A stretch of 64,000 nt of DNA from Streptomyces sp. BA2 (GCF_009769735.1 NZ_WSRO01000002.1:1116001-1180000); one strand, 5' to 3'. Shown: positions 53,474 through 62,933, counted from the stretch's first letter. Numbers and translations: made by a program. The notes: a model not told the origin generated them from the sequence alone.

Positions 53474-53504
53474 CAGCCCGATCAAGCAACTAGCAGCCCG
53501 ATCA
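53474..53504. repeat. Direct repeat upstream of the K+/H+ antiporter genes
   Basis: CAGCCCGATCA occurs at 53474-53484 and 53494-53504, exactly 20 bases apart (about two helical turns), ending 17 bases before the GTG start. It may be a binding site for a regulator contacting one face of DNA. Confidence 0.45.
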
Positions 53505-53521
53505 GCACCTAGGGGAAAGCT

Positions 53522-54007
53522 GTGCCCGCTTCACGTCTGAGCCAGACGCCACTTCCAGGCATCGGAATCCGGTACGACCTGACGACCCGAGAACAGCGCC
53601 GGGTCTCGGTCGTCGCACACCGGGACGGCGCGCGCACCCTCAGCGCCTACCGCGCCGACGACCCCGACGAGTGCGCGCTCTCGCTGCGGCTGAGTTCCGG
53701 TGAGGCGGACGCCCTGATCGACGCGCTGATGCCCTCGCACCACAGCCCGAACCTCCTGCACACCACCGATCTCGGCCTCGTCGCCGAGCGCATCGAGGTG
53801 TCCGGCACCTCGCACTGGAACGGTCGCCTGCTCGGCGAGACCCAGATGCGCACCGAGACCGGTGCCTCCATCGTGGCCGTGCTGCGCAGGGCCGACGCCA
53901 TTCCGTCGCCCGCGCCCGACTTCCGCCTCGCGGGCGGGGACACGCTCATCGTGATCGGCACCCGCGAGGGTGTGGAGAGCGCCGCCGCGATACTCGGGCG
54001 GGAGTGA
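53522..54007 (+). CDS. TrkA-C domain regulatory subunit of K+/H+ antiporter (KhtT-like)
   Basis: 161 residues from GTG 53522, with GGGGAAAG upstream. The N-terminal region PGIGIRYDLTTREQRRVSVV and the C-terminal RCK_C fold (IEVSGTSHWNGRLLGETQMR, TGASIVAVLRRADAIPSPAP, GGDTLIVIGTREGVES) match KhtT-type proteins that gate CPA2 antiporters. RCK_C domains in this context can bind cyclic di-AMP. The antiporter gene begins 4 bases after the stop. Confidence 0.9.
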   Translation: MPASRLSQTPLPGIGIRYDLTTREQRRVSVVAHRDGARTLSAYRADDPDECALSLRLSSGEADALIDALMPSHHSPNLLHTTDLGLVAERIEVSGTSHWNGRLLGETQMRTETGASIVAVLRRADAIPSPAPDFRLAGGDTLIVIGTREGVESAAAILGRE

Positions 54008-54011
54008 TTCG

Positions 54012-55274
54012 ATGCACTCCGCTGTCTTCCTGATCGAGTTCGGCGCGATCATCCTCGCGCTCGGGCTGCTCGGCAGATTCGCCGGGCGGTTCCGCTTCTC
54101 CCCGATCCCTCTCTATCTGCTCGCCGGGCTCGCGTTCGGCGAGGGCGGTCTGCTTCCGCTGGGCGCCAGTGAGGAGTTCGTCGCGATCGGCGCCGAGATC
54201 GGCGTCATCCTGCTGCTCCTGATGCTGGGCCTCGAATACACGGCGAGCGATCTGGTCAGCAATCTCAAGACGCAGTACCCGGCCGGGCTCGTCGACATGG
54301 GGCTCAACGCCGTGCCGGGCGCGATCGCCGCGCTGCTCATGGGATGGGGTCCTGTCGCCGCCGTCGTTCTCGCGGGCGTCACCTGGATCTCGTCGTCCGG
54401 GGTCATCGCCAAGGTGCTCGGCGACCTGGGGCGCCTCGGCAACCGCGAGACGCCCGTCATCCTCAGCATCCTGGTCCTGGAAGACCTGGCGATGGCGGTG
54501 TATCTGCCCATCATCACGGCCCTGTTGGCCGGTGTCGGCTGGGCCGCGGGCAGTCTCACCCTGGGCATCGCGCTCGGGGCGGCCGGTCTGGTGCTGTTCC
54601 TCGCCGTGCGCTACGGCCGCGTCATCTCGCGCTTCGTGTCGAGCGACGACCCCGAGAAGCTGCTCCTGGTCGTCCTCGGTCTGACGATCCTGGTCGCCGG
54701 TATCGCGCAGCAGCTCCAGGTCTCCGCCGCCGTGGGGGCGTTCCTGGTCGGTATCGCGCTGTCCGGCGAGGTCGCCGAGGGCGCGCACAGCCTCCTCGCG
54801 CCGCTGCGGGACCTGTTCGCCGCGGTCTTCTTCGTCTTCTTCGGCCTGCACACCGATCCGGCGAGCATCCCGCCGGTGCTGCTGCCCGCGCTCCTGCTCG
54901 CCGTCGTGACGGCGTGCACGAAGATCGCCACGGGGTACTGGGCGGCCCGCCGCGCCAAGATCTCCGTCAAGGGGCGGTGGCGGGCGGGCGGTGCGCTTGT
55001 GGCGCGCGGCGAGTTCTCCATCGTCATCGCGGGGCTTGCCGTCACCGCGGGCATCGAGCCGTCGCTCGGCCCACTGGCCACGGCGTACGTCCTGATCCTG
55101 GTGATCGTCGGCCCGCTGACCGCACGCTTCGCGCAGCCGGTGGCCGCGCTGGTGGGCGGCGCCGTGTCGCGCCGCCGCGAGGCCACTACCGCGGTGGCCC
55201 TGCCCTCCCCGCGGGAGCCCGAGCGGTCGTCGGAGGAGTCGCTCGACGGACAGGGCACGAGCGGCCGGCCCTGA
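54012..55274 (+). CDS. CPA2 cation/proton antiporter (KhtU-like)
   Basis: 420 residues with about 12 membrane segments: ALGLLGRFAGRFRFSPIPLY, EIGVILLLLMLGLEYTASDL, TWISSSGVIAKVLGDLGRLG, LEDLAMAVYLPI and GGALVARGEFSIVIAGLAV. It should expel K+ (or Na+) in exchange for protons, controlled by the KhtT-like subunit. The C-terminal tail is short and hydrophilic, without its own RCK domain, so the separate subunit supplies gating. Confidence 0.92.
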   Translation: MHSAVFLIEFGAIILALGLLGRFAGRFRFSPIPLYLLAGLAFGEGGLLPLGASEEFVAIGAEIGVILLLLMLGLEYTASDLVSNLKTQYPAGLVDMGLNAVPGAIAALLMGWGPVAAVVLAGVTWISSSGVIAKVLGDLGRLGNRETPVILSILVLEDLAMAVYLPIITALLAGVGWAAGSLTLGIALGAAGLVLFLAVRYGRVISRFVSSDDPEKLLLVVLGLTILVAGIAQQLQVSAAVGAFLVGIALSGEVAEGAHSLLAPLRDLFAAVFFVFFGLHTDPASIPPVLLPALLLAVVTACTKIATGYWAARRAKISVKGRWRAGGALVARGEFSIVIAGLAVTAGIEPSLGPLATAYVLILVIVGPLTARFAQPVAALVGGAVSRRREATTAVALPSPREPERSSEESLDGQGTSGRP

Positions 55275-55285
55275 CGCCCCGGAGA

Positions 55286-55302
55286 GCGCCCCGAAGGGGC
55301 GC
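55286..55302. terminator. Short GC hairpin after the antiporter gene
   Basis: GCGCCCC-GAA-GGGGCGC begins 11 bases after the antiporter stop. The following GCGGGGAACTGCGCGA is a sequence I associate with dispersed Streptomyces intergenic repeats. It may serve as a terminator for either strand. Confidence 0.55.
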
Positions 55303-55431
55303 GGGGAACTGCGCGAGGACGGACCACGATCCGCGGTCGGCAACGGCGCGAACCCGGCAGACGCAAATCCGAGGAGCCCTGCGGCACGGCCGGCCGGGTA
55401 CGCGGCGTCGCGCGCCGCGTACCCGGCTTCT

Positions 55432-57288
55432 CTACCGCCCCACGGCGTACCCCTGCATCCCCCGCGGGTTGGCCGCCGCCGAAAGCACGCCGGTCCGCGG
55501 GTCCCGTGCCACCGCGCACAGGCGCCCCTCCGACCACGGCTCGCCGACCGTCACGTCGTGCCCGCGCCGCCGCAGCTCCTCGATGACCGCCTCGTCAATG
55601 CGGGACTCGACCGTGACGCTCCCCGGGCGCATGCCGCGCGGGTAGAAGGAGCCGGGGAAGCTGTCGTTGTGCCAGTTGGGGGCGTCGATGGCGCCCTGGA
55701 GGTCGAGGCCTCCGCGTACGGAATCGCGCAGCGCGACCGCCAGGAAGAAGTGCACCTGCCACTGGTCCTGCTGGTCTCCGCCGGGCGTACCGAACGCCAT
55801 CACCGGTACGCCGTCCTTGAGCGCGAGGGACGGCGTCAGGGTGGTGCGCGGACGGCGGCCCGGCGTGAGGGAGTTGGGCAGGCCCTCCTCCAGCCACGCC
55901 ATCTGGAGGCGGGTGCCGAGCGGGAACCCCAGCTCCGGGACGACCGGGTTGGACTGCAGCCAGCCGCCGCTCGGCGTCGCCGCGACCATGTTGCCCCAGC
56001 GGTCGACGATGTCCAGGTGGCAGGTGTCGCCGCGGGTCGCGCCGTCCGCCGATACGGCCGGTTCGCCGGGCACGGGTGACGTGCCGCTCTTGGCGACGGT
56101 CGGCTCACCGGCGCCCGCTCCGGGCAGGCCGAGCGCGTCGAAGCCGGGCTCGCCCGCGGCCACGGCGCTCGCGTGGGCGGAGATCTTCGCCGTGCGCCCG
56201 CCGGGGCTTCCGGGGCGCAGGTCGTGCGAGGCCTTCTCGCCGATGAGCGTGCGCCGCTCCTCGTTGTAGGCGGCGGACAGCAGATCGGCGACGGGGACCG
56301 TGTCGGCGCCGTCCGCGTCGCCGTACCAGGCCTCGCGGTCGGCCATGGCGAGCTTGCAGCCCTCGATCAGCAGGTGGACGTAGTCGGCGGAGCCGTACGC
56401 GGGCAGGTCCGCGAGCGCCGAGGGGAGCACGGCCAGCTGCTGGAGGAAGACCGGGCCCTGACTCCAGCCGCCCGCCTTGCAGAGCGTCCAGCCGTTCCAG
56501 TCGTACGTCGCGGGGGTCTCGTAGCTCGCCTGCCATCCGGCGAGGTCGGCGGCCGTCAGCGTCCCGGTGTGCCGGGATCCGCTGGTGTCCATCGTGGGGC
56601 GACCCGCTTGGCGTACCAGCGCCTCGGCGATGAACCCTTCGCTCCAGATCTTCCGCGCGGCGTCGATCTGTTCGACGCGTGAGCCCGTCCCGGCCTCCTC
56701 GATCACGCGGCGCCAGGTCGCGGCGAGCGCCGGGTTGCGCAGGAGCTCGCCGGGGCGCGGGGCGTGGCCGTCGGGCAGGTAGATCTCGGCCGACGAGGGC
56801 CATTCGGTCTCGAAGAGTTCGCGTACCGTCTCGACGGTCTCGCCGACGCGCTCCACGGGCGCGTGCCCGTCTTCCGCGTACCCGATGGCGTACTTGAGGA
56901 CATCGGCGAGGGACTTGGTCCCGTGGTCGCGCAGGAGCAGCATCCACGCGTCGAAGGCGCCCGGCACGGCGGCCGCGAGCGGCCCTGTGCCCGGCACCAG
57001 TTCGAGGCCGAGCGAGCGGTAGTGGCCCACGGTCGCTCCGGCGGGCGCGACGCCCTGCCCGCACAGGACGCGCACCACCCCGTCGGCGGGGGCCAGGATG
57101 ATCGGCACCTCGCCCGCGGGGCCATTCAGGTGCGGCTCGACGACGTGCAGGACGAAACCCGCGGCGACCGCCGCGTCGTAAGCATTGCCGCCGTCCTCCA
57201 GGACGGCCATCGCGGACTGCGAGGCGAGCCAGTGGGTGGAGGACACCATGCCGAAGGTGCCTTGGAGGGTCGGCCTAGTGGTGAACAA
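55432..57288 (-). CDS. ggt: Gamma-glutamyltransferase / glutathione hydrolase family
   Basis: 618 residues, no clear signal peptide. An Ntn hydrolase that self-cleaves before the nucleophile, here probably Thr422 in RGDTCHLDIVDRWGNMVA; SSTHWLASQSAMAVLEDGGN, EPHLNGPAGEVPIILAPADG and TLTPSLALKDGVPVMAFGTP are family features. The best start is TTG 57288, as GGAG lies 7-8 bases upstream; ATG 57249 is an alternative. It follows the oligopeptide ABC operon by 11 bases, which suggests that imported gamma-glutamyl peptides are hydrolysed here. Confidence 0.9.
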   Translation of the reverse strand: MFTTRPTLQGTFGMVSSTHWLASQSAMAVLEDGGNAYDAAVAAGFVLHVVEPHLNGPAGEVPIILAPADGVVRVLCGQGVAPAGATVGHYRSLGLELVPGTGPLAAAVPGAFDAWMLLLRDHGTKSLADVLKYAIGYAEDGHAPVERVGETVETVRELFETEWPSSAEIYLPDGHAPRPGELLRNPALAATWRRVIEEAGTGSRVEQIDAARKIWSEGFIAEALVRQAGRPTMDTSGSRHTGTLTAADLAGWQASYETPATYDWNGWTLCKAGGWSQGPVFLQQLAVLPSALADLPAYGSADYVHLLIEGCKLAMADREAWYGDADGADTVPVADLLSAAYNEERRTLIGEKASHDLRPGSPGGRTAKISAHASAVAAGEPGFDALGLPGAGAGEPTVAKSGTSPVPGEPAVSADGATRGDTCHLDIVDRWGNMVAATPSGGWLQSNPVVPELGFPLGTRLQMAWLEEGLPNSLTPGRRPRTTLTPSLALKDGVPVMAFGTPGGDQQDQWQVHFFLAVALRDSVRGGLDLQGAIDAPNWHNDSFPGSFYPRGMRPGSVTVESRIDEAVIEELRRRGHDVTVGEPWSEGRLCAVARDPRTGVLSAAANPRGMQGYAVGR

Positions 57289-57299
57289 GAGTGCTGCTC

Positions 57300-58334
57300 C
57301 TAGCGTGCGGTGCGGGTACTGGGGATCGTACGGAGGGCCGGGGCGGCGGCCGCGTCCGGAGCCGTGCCGTCGGAGGCGACGAGGTGGCAGGACACCTCGC
57401 GTCCGCCGCCTCCGGGAAGCGCGCGCAGCTCGGGCACCTCGACGCGGCAGCGGTCGACGGCCAGCGGGCAGCGCGTGTGGAAGCGGCACCCGGGCGGCGG
57501 GGCGAGCGGGCTCGGCAGTTCGCCGCTGAGGACGATGCGCTCGCGAGTGCGCTGGACCGCCGGGTCGGGCACGGGCGCGGCGGACAGGAGCGCCTGTGTG
57601 TACGGGTGCTTGGGGTCGGCGAACAGCTCGGCGGTCGGGGCCTGTTCGACGATCTGGCCGAGATACATGACCGCGATGCGGTCGGCGAGGAACTCCACGG
57701 CGGCCAGGTCGTGCGTGATGAACAGGCACCCGAAGCCGCGGTCCCGCTGGAGATCGGCGAGGAGGTTGAGCACCGAGGCCTGGACGGAGACGTCGAGGGC
57801 CGATGTGGGTTCGTCGGCCACCAGGAGGTCCGGGTCGACGGAGAGCGCGCGGGCGATGGAGATGCGCTGGCGCTGCCCGCCGGAGAGTTCGTGCGGATGC
57901 CGGTCGGCGTGCTCGGGGCGCAGGCCGACCTGGCCGAGGAGTTCCGCCACGCGCGCGCGTGCCGCCTCCCCCTTGGCTATGCCGTGCAGGCGCAGAGGTT
58001 CGGCGATGATCTGCCCGACGGTCATCCGTGGGTCGAGCGAGGACGAGGGGTCCTGGAAGACGAGGTGGAAGTCTTTTCGGAGGGGCCGCAGGGCGCGCCG
58101 CGAGAGACGGGTCACGTCCGTGCCGTTGATGTGGACGGTGCCGCCTGTCGGGTCGTCGAGCCGTACTGCGCAGCGTCCGACGGTCGACTTGCCGCTCCCC
58201 GATTCCCCTACCAGGCCCACGACTTCGCCTTTGCCGACCGTGAGCGTGACTCCGTCGGCGGCGCGCACGACGCCGCCGGGGCCCGCGAAGTGCCGCTGAA
58301 GGCCGCACAGTTCAAGAACGGGTGTGGGGATCAC
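57300..58334 (-). CDS. Oligopeptide ABC transporter ATPase (OppF/DppF type)
   Basis: 344 residues from GTG 58334 with AGGAGG 7 bases upstream, overlapping the stop of the preceding ATPase (GTGA). Walker A GESGSGKST, Q-loop LVFQDPSSSLDPRMT, signature LSGGQRQRISIARAL, Walker B LLVADEPTSALD, and the C-terminal oligopeptide motif with CRFHTRCPLAVDRC, whose cysteines may bind an iron-sulfur cluster as in other DppF proteins. Confidence 0.92.
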   Translation of the reverse strand: MIPTPVLELCGLQRHFAGPGGVVRAADGVTLTVGKGEVVGLVGESGSGKSTVGRCAVRLDDPTGGTVHINGTDVTRLSRRALRPLRKDFHLVFQDPSSSLDPRMTVGQIIAEPLRLHGIAKGEAARARVAELLGQVGLRPEHADRHPHELSGGQRQRISIARALSVDPDLLVADEPTSALDVSVQASVLNLLADLQRDRGFGCLFITHDLAAVEFLADRIAVMYLGQIVEQAPTAELFADPKHPYTQALLSAAPVPDPAVQRTRERIVLSGELPSPLAPPPGCRFHTRCPLAVDRCRVEVPELRALPGGGGREVSCHLVASDGTAPDAAAAPALRTIPSTRTAR

Positions 58335-59368
58335 TGTCCGGCCTCCTGGGTGGTGGGCGTGAGCACAGCCGCGTCCTGCGGGTGCCAGCAGGCCGCCCGG
58401 TGCGCGGCGTCGGCACCGGCGTTCCGGGAGACCGCCTTGAAGCCGGGCCTGGACGTCGTGCACCGGTCGTCGGCGTGCGCGCAGCGCGGGGCGAAGGTGC
58501 AGGCGTCCGGCTGCGCGTCGAGGCTCGGCACCAGGCCGGGGATCTCGGGCAGCCGCCGCTTGCCCTCACCGCCGGGGCGGAGGACCGCGCCCAGCAGCCC
58601 GCGGGTGTACGGGTGGCGCGGCTCGGCGAACAGCTCGTCCACCGGGGCCTGTTCGACGGGCCGGCCCGCGTACATGACCAGGACGCGGTCGGCGGCGTCG
58701 GCCACCACGCCCAGGTCGTGGGTGATGAGCACGATCGCGGTGCCGAGCCTCTCCCGCAGGGACTGGAGCACTTCGAGGATGCCCGCCTGCACGGTGACGT
58801 CGAGCGCGGTGGTCGGCTCGTCGGCGATCAGGACGGACGGGTCGCAGGCGACCGCGATGGCGATCATGACGCGTTGCCGCATGCCGCCGCTGAGCTGGTG
58901 CGGGTACTCGTCGACGCGCTGGGCGGGGGCGGGGATGCCGACCAGGTCGAGGAGTTCCACGGCACGCGCGCGTGCCTCCTTCTTGGACAGGCCCTGGTGA
59001 CGCCGGAGCACCTCGCCTATCTGGCGGCCGATGGTCAGGACCGGGTTCAGCGAGGTCATCGGCTCCTGGAAGATCATCGCGATGTCCTTGCCGCGGACCC
59101 GCCCGAGCTCCTTCTCGCTCGCTCCCGCGATCTCCGCGCCACCGAGTCGAATCGATCCCTCGATGTGGGCGGTGGGCGGCAGGAGCCCCATCACGGCCAT
59201 CGCCGTGACGGACTTGCCGCACCCCGACTCGCCGACCACCGCGAGCACTTCGCCCGCTGCGACGTCGTACGAGAGATGGTCGACGGCGTGCACGGTGCGG
59301 GTGTCGGAGCGGAAGGAGACCGACAGGTCGCGCACGCTCAGTACGGACTTGCTCATGGGGAGGCTCAT
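58331..59368 (-). CDS. Oligopeptide ABC transporter ATPase (OppD/DppD type)
   Basis: 345 residues. Walker A GESGCGKSVTAMAVMGLLP, Q-loop MIFQEPMTSLNPVLT, signature LSGGMRQRVMIAIAV, Walker B VLIADEPTTALDVT and the C-terminal CTFAPRCAHADDRC. I start at ATG 59368 (GGAG 8 bases upstream, overlapping the permease stop as ATGA); a second ATG at 59356 is less well placed. Confidence 0.92.
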   Translation of the reverse strand: MSLPMSKSVLSVRDLSVSFRSDTRTVHAVDHLSYDVAAGEVLAVVGESGCGKSVTAMAVMGLLPPTAHIEGSIRLGGAEIAGASEKELGRVRGKDIAMIFQEPMTSLNPVLTIGRQIGEVLRRHQGLSKKEARARAVELLDLVGIPAPAQRVDEYPHQLSGGMRQRVMIAIAVACDPSVLIADEPTTALDVTVQAGILEVLQSLRERLGTAIVLITHDLGVVADAADRVLVMYAGRPVEQAPVDELFAEPRHPYTRGLLGAVLRPGGEGKRRLPEIPGLVPSLDAQPDACTFAPRCAHADDRCTTSRPGFKAVSRNAGADAAHRAACWHPQDAAVLTPTTQEAGQ

Positions 59369-60255
59369 CGGGTGGCTCCTCGGGGGTCGAGGACGTCCCG
59401 GAGGCCGTCGCCGAGCAGGTTGAACGCCAGGGTGGCCGCGACGACCGCGAGTCCGGGGAAGACCGCCATCCACGGCGCGGGCGCGAGGAAGGACTGGGCG
59501 CCGGAGAGCATCACGCCGAGCGACGCCTCCGGTGGCTGAACTCCCAGACCGAGGAAGCTGAGCAGTGCCTCGCCGATGATCGCGGCGGGGATGCCGACGG
59601 TCGCCTGGACGGTCAGCGCGGAGGTAGCGTTGGGCAAGATGTGCCGGAAGAGCACGGTGGCGTCGCCGCCGCCGTTGGCGACCGCGGCGGCCACGTAGTC
59701 GACGTGCCGCAGCCGCAGTGTCTCCGCGCGGGTGATGCGGATGACCGCCGGGATCTGCGAGATCCCGATGGCGATGGTCGCGTTGGTGAGCGAGGGGCCG
59801 AGCACCGCGGCCAGCCCGACCGCGAGCACCAGGAAGGGGAAGGCGAGCATCGTGTCGGTGAGCCGCGAGACCACGCTGTCGGTGAACTTGCCGTAATAGC
59901 CCGCGAGCAGGCCGAGCGGTACGCCGACGACGAACGCGAGCGCCACCGCGACCACGCCCACCTGCATGGACGCCCGCGCCCCGTACACGACGCGGGAGAG
60001 CTGGTCGCGGCCGAGGTCGTCGGTGCCGAGCCAGTGCGACCAGCCGGGCTCGGCAAGGGCGTTGGCGAAGTCGGGGCGCGCGGGATCATAGGGCGCGACC
60101 AGCGGCGCGAAGAGCGCCGCGAGGACGAAGACGGCGGCGATGACGCCACCAGTCATGGCGAGCCGGTTCTTGCGCAGGGCGCGCAGCTTGCCGTTGCCGC
60201 CGCCCGCGCTCGCGGAACGTATCCGCCCCAGGGTTGTGAGCACCGCTGTCGTCAC
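59365..60255 (-). CDS. Oligopeptide ABC transporter permease (DppC type)
   Basis: 296 residues from GTG 60255 with GGAGG 6 bases upstream. The N-terminal OppC-like segment (LRALRKNRLAMTGGVIAAVF, APYDPARPDF, HWLGTDDLGRDQLSRVVYGA) and the permease core with the loop ETLRLRHVDYVAAAVANGGG define DppC. It overlaps both neighbours by four bases. Confidence 0.92.
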   Translation of the reverse strand: MTTAVLTTLGRIRSASAGGGNGKLRALRKNRLAMTGGVIAAVFVLAALFAPLVAPYDPARPDFANALAEPGWSHWLGTDDLGRDQLSRVVYGARASMQVGVVAVALAFVVGVPLGLLAGYYGKFTDSVVSRLTDTMLAFPFLVLAVGLAAVLGPSLTNATIAIGISQIPAVIRITRAETLRLRHVDYVAAAVANGGGDATVLFRHILPNATSALTVQATVGIPAAIIGEALLSFLGLGVQPPEASLGVMLSGAQSFLAPAPWMAVFPGLAVVAATLAFNLLGDGLRDVLDPRGATR

Positions 60256-61265
60256 CGGGCACCTCCGAGCCGGATGCGCGGGTCGATGACCGAATACGCC
60301 ACGTCGACCAGCAGGTTGATGAGGATGTACGCGGCGGAGGTGCACAGCACCACGCCTTGCAGGGTCGCGTAGTCGCGGGTGAAGACGGCGTCGATGGTGA
60401 GCTTGCCGAAGCCGGGCAGGACGAAGATCTGCTCGGTGACGACCGCGCCCGAGATGAGGTGGCCGAGCTGGAGTCCGAGCACGGTCACGACCGTGACCAG
60501 GGAGTTGCGCAGCGCGTGCCCGCCGATGACCTCGCGCCGGGACAGGCCCTTGGCCCGCGCGGTGCGTACGTAGTCGGCGGAGAGCGAGTCGAGCATCGCC
60601 GCGCGTGTCTGGCGCATCACGACGGCCGCGAGCCCCGAGCCGAGAACGATCGCGGGGAGCACCATGCGGCGCAGGTTGTCCAGCGGGTCGGCGGCGAAGG
60701 GCACGTATCCGGAGGCCGAGAAGACCGGCACGGCGATGGCGAACCCGAGGACCAGGACCATGCCGAGCCAGAAAGTGGGGACGGAGAGGCCGAGGAGGGC
60801 GAGGGCGTTGGCGAGCCACTCCTCGGGCTTTCCGCGGCGTACGGCGGCGACGATGCCCGCGCCGATGCCGACCGTGACCGCCAACAGCAGGGAGAGGGCG
60901 GCGAGTTCGAGGGTTATGGGCAGGGCGGCGGTGATCGCGTCGGAGACGGGAAGGCCGGTGCGTGAGGAGGTGCCCAGGTCGCCGGTGATCGCGTGCCCGA
61001 TGAACCGCCCGTACTGGACGACGATGTTGTCGTTCAGGCCGTAGCTCTCGCGGATGGCGGCGAGCGCCTCTGGGCTGCGCTCCTCACCGGCGAGCGCGAG
61101 CGCCGGATCGCCGGGCAGCGCGCGGATACCGGCGAAGACGACCATGCTGACCAGGACGAGGGTGATGAGGGACTGGCGGACACGGGTGAGCAGATAGGAC
61201 GTCATGGGGCTCAGGCGCACCGGGCTCAGGCGGGCGGCCTTCAGACGCAGGGGGCTCAGGCTCAT
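60252..61265 (-). CDS. Oligopeptide ABC transporter permease (DppB type)
   Basis: 337 residues if it starts at ATG 61265, which overlaps the binding-protein stop (ATGA) like the other junctions in this operon. This adds a repetitive N-terminus (LSPLRLKAARLSPVRLSP) before the conserved MTSYLLTRVRQSLITLVLVS at 61205, itself a possible start but without a ribosome site. DppB features: IRALPGDPALALAGEERSPE and SLSADYVRTARAKGLSRREV. Confidence 0.9.
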   Translation of the reverse strand: MSLSPLRLKAARLSPVRLSPMTSYLLTRVRQSLITLVLVSMVVFAGIRALPGDPALALAGEERSPEALAAIRESYGLNDNIVVQYGRFIGHAITGDLGTSSRTGLPVSDAITAALPITLELAALSLLLAVTVGIGAGIVAAVRRGKPEEWLANALALLGLSVPTFWLGMVLVLGFAIAVPVFSASGYVPFAADPLDNLRRMVLPAIVLGSGLAAVVMRQTRAAMLDSLSADYVRTARAKGLSRREVIGGHALRNSLVTVVTVLGLQLGHLISGAVVTEQIFVLPGFGKLTIDAVFTRDYATLQGVVLCTSAAYILINLLVDVAYSVIDPRIRLGGAR

Positions 61266-62872
61266 CGAGTGTACCCCGCAGTCGTGACGCGGACCAGGCC
61301 GTCTCCGTAGACGCGGATGCCTGCGACGTCCTTGCCGGCGACGATGTAGTTCTTCTGCCGGTAGAGGTAGATGAGCCCGCGCCTCTCCTGGGCGCGCCGG
61401 GTCAACTCCTCGTAGATCTTGGCGCGTTCGTCCGGGTCGGCCTCGGCTCGGCCGCGTTCGACGAGCCGGTCGATGGCCGGGTCCGAGAGCCCGTAGGCGT
61501 TCATCGCGCCGCGTGTCTGGAGGAAACTTGCGATGTTGCCGTCCGGGTCGAGCCGCCCGGACCAGCCGCTGGTGAAGGCGTCGTAGCGCCCGGAGTCGGT
61601 CTCTTCGAGCATCGTGGCGTACTCGGTGGGGCGCAGCGTGACCGCGAACCCCGCCTCCTTGGTCATCGCCTGCACGACTTGGCCGAGGCGGCTGGATTCG
61701 GGTGTGGTGGACACCTTCAGTTCGATGCGGACCGGAGTGCGCACCCCCGCGTCCTTGAGCAGCCGCTTGGCCTTCGCGACGTCCCGCTTGGGACACTCGG
61801 ACGCCTTGACGCCGGGCGCGATGGCGGACTCGGGTGAGACGGGGCCGCAGGCGGGCTCGTACATGCCCTGGAAGACGACCTTGTTGATGAGGTCGCGGTC
61901 GATGGCGAGCTCGAAGGCTTCTCGGACGCGCGGGTCACGCGCGAGGGGCGTGTCGATGCGACCCGGCTTCTCCCCGAGGCCTTTGACGTTTCCGACGTTG
62001 AAGCCGATGCCCTGGTAGCCGAGCGAGGGCGAGTTGAAGAGCTGGAGACCGGGCTCGGTGAGGGCGCTGCGTACGTCGACGGGTGTCATCTGGTCGCCGA
62101 TCTGGATGTCGCCGGAGCGCAGATTGGCCAGGCGTACGTTGCCGTCGGGTATCGGCTTGTAGATCACCTTGTCGAGGTGGACCTGGTCGGCCGCGTAGTA
62201 GTTGGGGTCCTTGGCGAGCACGATGCGGTCGCCGCCGACGCGCTCCACGTACTTGAACGGGCCCACGCAGGAAGGGTGGTTGGTGAAGTTCTTGCCGTAC
62301 TCCTTGAGCGCGGCGGGTGACATCACCATGCCGGAGCGGTCCGCGAGGACGGCCGTGAGCGGGACGTAGGCCTGCTTGAGCGTGAGCTTCACCGTGTACG
62401 GGCCTGTCGCCTTCGCCCCGGCGAGCGGGGCGAGTTCGGTGGCGCGCGCCGAGCCCGGGAGGTCGCGGTGGCGCAGCAGTGAGGTGACGGCGGCGTCCGC
62501 GTCCAGCTTGGTGCCGTCGCTGAACTTCAAGCCCTTGCGCAGGCCGAAGGTGACGGTGCGTCCGTCCTTCGACGTCTTGGGCAGGGCCGTGGCGAGCTGC
62601 GGGATCACGGTCCCGTGCTCGTCGATGTCGTAGAGCTTCTCGCACATCCCGGCGAAGACGGTGCGGCCCACGAGGGTCTGCGCGAGGGTCGGATCGAGCT
62701 TGTCCGGGTCGGCGTTGAGGGCGACGGTGAGGGTGCCGCCGTCACGCACGGGACGGTCGTCGGTCATGCGCTCAGCGCCGACCTCGGTGGCCGAGGACTG
62801 CAAGGAGCCGCAGCCCGCCGTCATGGACATCACCAGGGCAACTGCCGCGAGGGCAACCGCTTTTCGGCGCAC
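61262..62872 (-). CDS. Oligopeptide ABC transporter substrate-binding lipoprotein
   Basis: 536 residues from GTG 62872 with GGAGG about 9 bases upstream. Lipobox VALVMSMTAGC. SBP_bac_5 features: GGTLTVALNADPDKLDPTLA, FGLRKGLKFSDGTKLDADAA, REAFELAIDRDLINKVVFQG and YDAFTSGWSGRLDPDGNIAS. It is the first gene of the five-gene transporter operon plus ggt. The E. coli glutathione importer Gsi is of the same type and is also next to an Ntn hydrolase, which supports a gamma-glutamyl peptide substrate. Confidence 0.93.
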   Translation of the reverse strand: MRRKAVALAAVALVMSMTAGCGSLQSSATEVGAERMTDDRPVRDGGTLTVALNADPDKLDPTLAQTLVGRTVFAGMCEKLYDIDEHGTVIPQLATALPKTSKDGRTVTFGLRKGLKFSDGTKLDADAAVTSLLRHRDLPGSARATELAPLAGAKATGPYTVKLTLKQAYVPLTAVLADRSGMVMSPAALKEYGKNFTNHPSCVGPFKYVERVGGDRIVLAKDPNYYAADQVHLDKVIYKPIPDGNVRLANLRSGDIQIGDQMTPVDVRSALTEPGLQLFNSPSLGYQGIGFNVGNVKGLGEKPGRIDTPLARDPRVREAFELAIDRDLINKVVFQGMYEPACGPVSPESAIAPGVKASECPKRDVAKAKRLLKDAGVRTPVRIELKVSTTPESSRLGQVVQAMTKEAGFAVTLRPTEYATMLEETDSGRYDAFTSGWSGRLDPDGNIASFLQTRGAMNAYGLSDPAIDRLVERGRAEADPDERAKIYEELTRRAQERRGLIYLYRQKNYIVAGKDVAGIRVYGDGLVRVTTAGYTR

Positions 62873-62933
62873 GAGTAGGTACCTCCGCCAGGGTGGTTCC
62901 GGACTGATCGTGGACGATCAAGGAATACGGCAG

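Noticed and set aside
53394..53521. Cyclic di-AMP (ydaO) riboswitch before the K+/H+ antiporter genes
   Set aside because: The leader is short and I cannot find the conserved riboswitch core; only direct repeats are visible.
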